A DNA stretch of 64,000 bases, taken from Strongyloides papillosus (Eukaryota > Nematoda > Chromadorea > Rhabditida > Strongyloididae). The stretch is from assembly GCA_005656395.1 (NCBI GenBank), contig SRSI01000050.1, forward strand, positions 930,001 through 994,000, given 5' to 3'. Below the pieces are notes generated by a model. The model was not told the DNA's origin. It saw nothing but the letters and a program-made list of their open reading frames with translations, and searched no databases. The position numbers and the translations under genes are program-made. Shown here in pieces: positions 58,107 through 64,000 of the stretch (position 1 is the first letter of the stretch; every line of letters starts with the position of its first letter).

Positions 58107-59315
58107 TTAATCATCTCGTCGGCAAGAATCATTTCTGCTATGCATAGTTGCACATTTTCTGCACATGTAAGTTTGAAGAGCTGGGTGGTCGCTTAATTCA
58201 GAATTGTACAAGATCTCATTTGCTGCAAATGAAATTGTGCGTTCACAGAAATCCTCATCCTTGTATTCTGATAGACTTTTTGGACTGATCTCATTATTTA
58301 ATATTTTTGAAAACAAAATTTTCCCAGAGTCTTTTTTCGTCATAAAAGTAAGTATTCTAAGCATAGAATTATTGATAACTTTTGTAACCTTATCAACATT
58401 TTTAAGTTCCATATACTTCTTTTGAATAAAATAAGTTAAATATGTGGACAAAAAACAAGAAAGTTGTTCCCTTTCATGAAAAGAAAGATTGAAATTCTTT
58501 GATAGTTGATCAAGAAACGTTATTCGTTTTTTTTCCAAATATTCGCCAAACAAGCTTTTGTCTACGCATGATTCATCTTCTGAATTACCAGTTAATCCTC
58601 GACTAACATTAACTCCAGTAGCATTATTATAAGAACATGGTGAAGAAATTGGGATATTCGCTTTAATTGTCCCAACATTTTTACAGACTTCATTTCTATG
58701 TCTTATGTTGGAAATTATAGTATTGTTAACTTTTAATATATTTGGCCTTTTTGCTAAATTGGTTGTTGATCCTACTTCTGGTAAATTACCCTTACGTTTT
58801 CTAAAATAATTAAAATAAAAATTGGTCAAAGTATTTATCACTTACCTGTCAACAACGTTATTGTTACTAGAAATTCTGCGATATTCTGATTGAATATTTC
58901 TCATATCTAATTTAGCAAAATCAAAATCACATCTGGGAAAGGAGGATTTAAGTTCTTTGTGTATGTATTTATCATCGCCTTCTCCAATGTACAATCCCAA
59001 ATTGAAAACAATGCAACACGACTTTTTGAAAACTAATGTTGCCAATTGATGAGTGTATCTATCAGTTCCAGCAGCCTCATTCATTATTCTATAACTAAGG
59101 TAGGGCATTTCGTAGTGTACAAGTATATCGTTGACCATTTCAGTTTCCATAAAACTTTTGCAGAAATTTTCAACTTTTATTCTTTGAAATCCTTTAGCTT
59201 CATAGTCTTTAATAAATTCCCTGATCAATTGGTTGCTATCCTTTGCATCGTTATATAACTCTGAGATAGTTTTTCTTGGTAGAGAAATGTTTATATTTCT
59301 TTCAATATTAGACAT
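58107..59315 (-). CDS. Unrecognised protein with TFIIS middle-domain-like region and Cys tail
   Basis: Two exons: 58846-59315 and 58107-58800, with a 45-bp intron (GTAAGT, TTTTAG), giving 387 aa. The N-terminal 150 residues have no family that I recognise. A polar linker with a basic KRKGN patch follows. Residues about 250-345 resemble the TFIIS central domain (TFS2M), in particular the run ILTFMTKKDSGKILFSKILN followed by NEISPKSLSEYKDED, as in N.KLRS..FNLKDPKN..LR..VLSGEISPEEL..M. The last 20 residues (YMCRKCATMHSRNDSCRRDD, with Cys 370, 373 and 383) look like an incomplete zinc-binding motif where TFIIS has its zinc ribbon. The catalytic TFIIS Asp-Glu hairpin is not present. It may be a diverged relative of TFIIS/PHF3/SPOC-type proteins. 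The function is unknown. Confidence 0.6.
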
Positions 59316-60404
59316 ATTGTTCTGGAAAAAATGTTACTCATCACTTTGAAGAAAAAAAGAAAAACGATTGTGAGCGAAAACATGGATAAATTGTGATACA
59401 CTCGAACAAATAAAAAATCAAGTAAAAAATTCAAATATTATGTCAAAATAATTTGACTAAAGATATTGTTTTTATTTAAAAAAAATTTTTGGCAAGGCTT
59501 TTATAGCAATAAATAAGTTCTAACAATCTTTTTTTGAACGAACGAACAAATATTTCCTAAGGAATATAGCTATTTTTACATTATAATAATGGTAGTATAT
59601 ATATTGAAAAGAACCTAATTGATTTAAAAAATAAACAATTTCTGCTGTTTGTAATCTCAACACTATACACTTTTGTTTGGGATTATTTCATTTTGCCTCA
59701 CTTACAAAAAAATAGAACTACCAAGTGGAATAAATCTAATTGCGAGCAATAAAGTAACTAAAAACATTCGTTGTTATCGAATGTAACATTTCAACTTTAC
59801 CTTTTATTCTCTAAGGCACTTCAATATATGTAAAGATTTACCTAGAATCTGGGGAAAACATTGTTTAAACCTCATTCTATTGTTTGCAATTTGTAGGAAA
59901 CTCTTTACTAAAGTACATAACTACCAGATCCAAAATAATTTTTTCTTTTACCATTATGTCGTATTTTTTGTCTCACTATGGCTTGGGGTAAACTCAGAAA
60001 ATTACCTATGATACGATTTCAATAGTTTTCGCGCGACATTCATTTTCCGCAGCTAAGGCTTTTAAAAAATGAACTATATACCACAAACTTAAAAAAATAG
60101 CCTATTTCCGCGTGCGACTATGAGTTTACCCTTTCCCTTATTACACTGCTGCACCGTCTAGTTATACATTTTAGGTTTTGACTCATCTACCCTAACTCTA
60201 TTATTCTGTAAGTACTACAAGTCCTAGGATCTGGTAACTTCATGCTTAACGTTATATTGCAACAGCACATTAGTTATAAGCGCGCTAAACTACTTTATAT
60301 TGTAATTCTTTATATCTATTGTGCTGAATAAATTATACCTTTTGTCCGTGTAAAATTCCAGAAAAACATCTTTTAAATTTTACTGGTGGTATAATTTATA
60401 ATTA
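59316..60404. other. Intergenic with a short inverted repeat
   Basis: No gene. An 11-bp perfect inverted repeat GGGTAAACTCA (59986-59996) and TGAGTTTACCC (60121-60131) brackets a G+C-richer interior containing CGCGCGAC and CCGCGTGCGAC. It may be a small degraded inverted-repeat element. Confidence 0.45.
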
Positions 60405-60912
60405 CAGTCAGCCCCCGTATCCGCGATTTCAAAATTACCGGGAATTAGAAAGTTATAACATAGGGGGATACATGCGATTTCTTTTATTTTAGCTATGTTA
60501 GAGAAAAACTCAATCTACGGTCAAATTTCTCTTTTTTTTAAATTAACCCCGACTAAGAGAACAATGTTGCCTACAACTGTAGTAAAAATTATGTCTTACC
60601 TTTAATCATAATTTAGAGGTCTTAACACATGATAAAAATAAGGAATACCATGGTTCGGTAGTATCTGTGGTAATCTTTGGAACGAATCTATCGCGGATAC
60701 GGGAGGGGGGTTGGTGGTGCTTCCTACTTTTTCATGTGCTAAGAGACCTTAAAATCATAGTGATAATAGGGTATAAAATTTTTTTCTACAATCGTAGACA
60801 ACAGTGTTCTAATAGTCGAGATAATTTAAAAAAAGAAATCGCATGTATCCCCCTATGTTATAACCTTCCAGCTTCTGATGATGCTAAAAACGCGGATACG
60901 AGGAGCAGACTG
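60405..60912. mobile_element. TA-flanked inverted-repeat element (pogo/mariner-like MITE)
   Basis: The left end, CAGTCAGCCCCCGTATCCGC from 60405, is matched in inverted orientation by the right end at 60912 (complement CAGTCTGCTCCTCGTATCCG). TA flanks both ends (60403-60404 and 60913-60914). The inverted repeats extend about 80 bp and include the perfect stretch GTTATAACATAGGGGGATAC. A third copy of the CGTATCCGCG motif lies inside at 60691-60703. It suggests a nested or composite insertion. No transposase. CAG...TATCCGCG ends with TA duplication are typical of Tc1/mariner/pogo-type MITEs. Confidence 0.75.
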
Positions 60913-60914
60913 TA

Positions 60915-61563
60915 TGTCTTCATTTATCATGAAATATGGGCAAGTACAATTTTCTAGCGCGTGTTAATAAAAAAAAGATTTTAAATTAGAATATAACGGC
61001 AAGACAGAAAAAAATGCACACAAAATGAAATAGGTATTAAAGCAAGAGTTAAAAAAAATATATCCCATAGATTAAAAAAAATATAATGCTATAGGGTAAA
61101 TAAAAAGTAGACAACTTAAAAATAACAGTAAGAGTATTCAAATCTAAAAAAATATTGAGGACAATGAAATAACCACGTAGTACAATTAAAAAAATAAGTA
61201 AAAAAATTTTTTGATTGGCGTGAAGATCCTCAGAGTTAAAAAAACAAAAAATTACAATAGTGAATAGACTTGTGTTGAGGCATATAACGACAAATGCAAA
61301 GGAATAACGTTAATAAAAAACAATGACACATTAAAAAAAATACTACATAATATAACTGACATAAAAACCCCAAACCTCCTGCTTATATACTCTTCAACAC
61401 AAAAGAAAAGATTGTTACTTAGCGCCCTTTCTTTTCTATTTCAAAATATGTAATCATATCTTAAAGGGAAAAAGCTTTTTACCTTACTAAATAAGTGAGT
61501 TACGACATATATCGTTAACTTCTAATGAAAAAGAATTTGTTTTTTTTAATGTTCCTTAAAGCA
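60915..61563. other. Intergenic, nothing recognised
   Basis: A+T-rich sequence between two inverted-repeat elements. No ORF or RNA gene supported. Confidence 0.45.
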
Positions 61564-61565
61564 TA

Positions 61566-62294
61566 CACATAAAAAACGCGCATTTTCTGCCTTAAGAGAT
61601 AATGTCTCTTTCGACGATCATATTCCGTCCTATGAAAAAAGTATATTTAAATTTTTATCTATACAAAAAAATAAGTTTTAATCGCTGTCGCAATGAAGAA
61701 TATGTTTCTTCGCTAAAAGTGAATAAAAACAATCGAATTTTAGTTTATATAAATTTTGAGTATAATTAGGTTTAAATTTTTTTGTTTACTGAAATTATTT
61801 TAAAATTAGAGAATACCGAGTGGTACCCGATATTTTAAAATAATTTATTTTATATTTGAATTGGCTTTTCGGCTGAATCTTAGAATAGAGCCCCCTTACT
61901 TCAAATAGCTTAATAAAGCATTTAGTTTGCTAAGTTGAGCATTTTTACTAATAGATAATGATAAATAGCCATGTTTAGAGTTACTTTGTAGCATTTGGAA
62001 AATTTCTTTTTTTTCGCAGCAGTCATTTTTTTGATTAGATTTCAGGAAAATGTTTTATTTAACTAAGTTGTTGTGGTTAAATAAAGAAATAATTGATAAA
62101 ATAATCAATTTTTATCTTAGAACCATTAAAATAAGGGGCCCTTAAACTAAAACCGCTCCCAAATGTATATTAAAACAAATTCGCAGAAAATAGTAACGCG
62201 CGATAATATTTAATACCACAATTGTGCGTCAAAAAAATAAATAAAGAATGAATATTAGAATTGATAGGACGGAAAAATGCGTGCTTTTTATGTG
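61566..62294. mobile_element. Second TA-flanked inverted-repeat element
   Basis: The ends CACATAAAAAACGCGCATTT (from 61566) and, complemented from 62294, CACATAAAAAGCACGCATTT are inverted copies. TA lies outside both (61564-61565 and 62295-62296). The inverted match resumes with CCGTCCTAT at 61626 after a 40-bp interruption absent from the right arm. The interior has a further 15-bp inverted repeat (AAATTATTTTAAAAT and complement, about 61794-61849) around TACCGAGTGGTA. There is no coding capacity. It is consistent with a Tc1/mariner-derived MITE of a family different from the one at 60405. Confidence 0.65.
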
Positions 62295-62296
62295 TA

Positions 62297-64000
62297 ATAC
62301 TGCTATTAATCTTCTTACTGTTGATAGACTATCATTGATATTAAGTTAAACGTGAAAATTTAATTTGAATGGTAAATAACAATTGTTAACAATTAAAAGA
62401 ATTGAACTATTTTTATAGTCTCAGTCGATAACCTTTTTTCTAAATTTGCTATAGAATTTTCCAGAAATCTATTGCATTTATTATAGAGTTGCTTTTGATG
62501 TTAATACAGTCAGATGCTTTAATGTGAATAAAATTTTGCAAGCTCAACACTTGGAAATAAAATTTTGTTTTATATATACATTAATACAACTTATTTTATA
62601 TCACTTATTGTATCTTTTTAATATGATTGCAATATTTTTGTGATTTCAGGTTAAAGACTAGAATTAAATAAAAAATTTAACTATGTCTTTATACTAATAT
62701 CATGCCTTCACAAGGGATTTTTTAGCTTACAAATAATTTTTTTATACTTTACTACGTCTATTAAAAGTAGAAATGTACTTTTAGTAATTGGAAATTACAG
62801 TAGTAAGCTATAGCAGAATAAATATGTAACATTACTTGTAGTGGTAAGTTTACTGTAACAGCGATAAGAAATAAAATAAATTATTTCGTGATAGAATTCG
62901 ATAGTGTTTTTTAAAGAATTGTGTCTATACTCTTTAAGGAGAATTTGAGATATAAAAGGATGATAAAATTTTGAAATACGGTATAACTAATGTATGGAAA
63001 TAAAACTTTTCGACGTCAGAAATATTGAAATATTTATGAACAGACAATTAATTTTATAAACATTAGTAAATTTCAAAATTTGTATGACACTTTAACCTAT
63101 AATTATAATAATTATTAAATGTAATAAATTAATTAAAACTTGTTACAGCAAAAGCGATTTTTACATGACGGCAATTTCGGCTACCATTCTTCACAAATTG
63201 GTAATTTTTCTATTTCGTAGGATTTAATAGATTATGAGAAAATAAATAGACTTGTTTTTTCCATGATACCTGACTTTCTTATTTTAATATTTGCAAACGT
63301 GAGCAGTAGAATTAGAATAAAAAAGTGTGTAATTCAGAAGGATTGCGGAAACCCCAAAAAGGGCCCAAGTATAACGCTTAAAATCAGCTTAAAATTTTAA
63401 ACTTTTTTAAGAGAATATAGTATTATACATTTGACAAAATGTAGAAAGTAAAGTGTAAAGTAAGTATATTTATGTTTAGTTTATGTTTTTATATATCTGC
63501 AAGTTGTGACCTCCTATCTATCTTTCTTTATCTTGATATCTTGCGTGAGTCTGGTATCTTCCTAGGTTTATTAATAAATAATCATTTCGTAATGCGAAAA
63601 ATACAAAGAAAATTTATAATAATATGTATCTTTTAAATACTACTAAATTTTTTGTGTAGGAGTCTCCCAGATTCTCCCTAATTGCAACAATAATATAATA
63701 ACTTTTGTCCACAGTTAAAGAAGAGAGATATATATGTAAAGTTAATACACTTTGTAGTAAAATATAATATTATAATAAAACATGGGTGAAGAAATTATAC
63801 TAAAAATTAACAATAACTACGTTTTTTATATACGAATCTTTTATAGGCGTACTTAATTCCCCCTTTTCGCTTATTTTTTTCCATCTATTAAACTTTGGTC
63901 ACAAATAAATTCATCATTGGAAATCCTTGTCTTTTATGTGCACTTTATATTTCACTATGTCTGGCTTTATGTCCTTTATTTTTTATTCGAAAATTATTTG
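62297..64000. other. Intergenic to right edge, nothing recognised
   Basis: A+T-rich sequence with a few G+C words such as GGAAACCCCAAAAAGGGCCC at about 63348. No gene, tRNA or repeat could be supported. Confidence 0.45.

Noticed and set aside
60667..60957. 96-codon plus-strand frame
   Set aside because: Runs through the inverted-repeat element and its right terminus, so it is not a transposase or a real gene.

Overview
The window is nuclear DNA from a nematode. It is extremely A+T-rich, most introns are 40-60 bp, acceptors read TTTTAG or TTTNAG, and gene starts often sit just behind an acceptor-like site, as expected for spliced-leader trans-splicing. The gene set is typical of nematodes: a serpentine chemoreceptor cluster, an innexin, a TCF/POP-1 factor with a C-clamp, and SLD-2 next to a LARP4/5 gene. 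The composition and very short introns suggest a clade IV parasite such as Strongyloides or a relative. This is inference, because no database search was possible.

Layout. 1-145: 3' piece of the propeptide exon of a zinc carboxypeptidase, running off the left edge. 2.7-14.2 kb: four tandem minus-strand chemoreceptor paralogues (about 344 aa each, two exons of 444 and 591 nt) with their duplicated flanks. The spacer between the third and fourth is enlarged by a fold-back hairpin and by a 1.1-kb inverted-repeat element with an 8-bp target duplication. 15.9-25.6 kb: four minus-strand genes, namely MED8, a DNAJC22/wurst-like membrane protein without a J domain, TM9SF4 (one frame break in an A-run), and an eight- or nine-exon voltage-gated calcium-channel beta subunit that I assembled from short exons. 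25.6-32.7 kb: 7 kb of gene-free divergent upstream DNA. 32.7-34.5 kb: pop-1 (TCF/LEF). 36.5-41.7 kb: a coiled-coil protein and LARP4/5, both minus. 43.9-44.5 kb: sld-2, plus. 44.5-49.2 kb: no convincing gene. 49.2-59.3 kb: a compact block with an innexin, OXA1, rad-54, DAP3/mS29, deoxyhypusine hydroxylase and a TFIIS-middle-domain-like protein. 59.3-64 kb: repeats, including two TA-flanked inverted-repeat elements, and no gene.

The gene content is mostly housekeeping: transcription (MED8), replication and repair (SLD-2, RAD54), mitochondrial translation and membrane insertion (DAP3, OXA1), hypusine formation, endosomal membrane proteins (TM9SF4, DNAJC22-like). Signalling and excitable-cell genes are present too (POP-1, CACNB, innexin, chemoreceptors). 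DOHH and DAP3 lie 155 bp apart on one strand and may be an operon. OXA1 and rad-54 share a 388-bp divergent promoter with an E2F-like palindrome.

I found no wholly new system. The strongest oddities are a 3'-flank block that is almost unchanged between two of the receptor paralogues, the RAD54 start codon cut off by a 42-nt stop-free intron, a candidate GC-AG intron and 21-nt microexon in the calcium-channel gene, the A7 frame break in TM9SF4, loss of the J domain in the DNAJC22 homologue, a small TFIIS-M-like protein, and several undescribed inverted-repeat elements.
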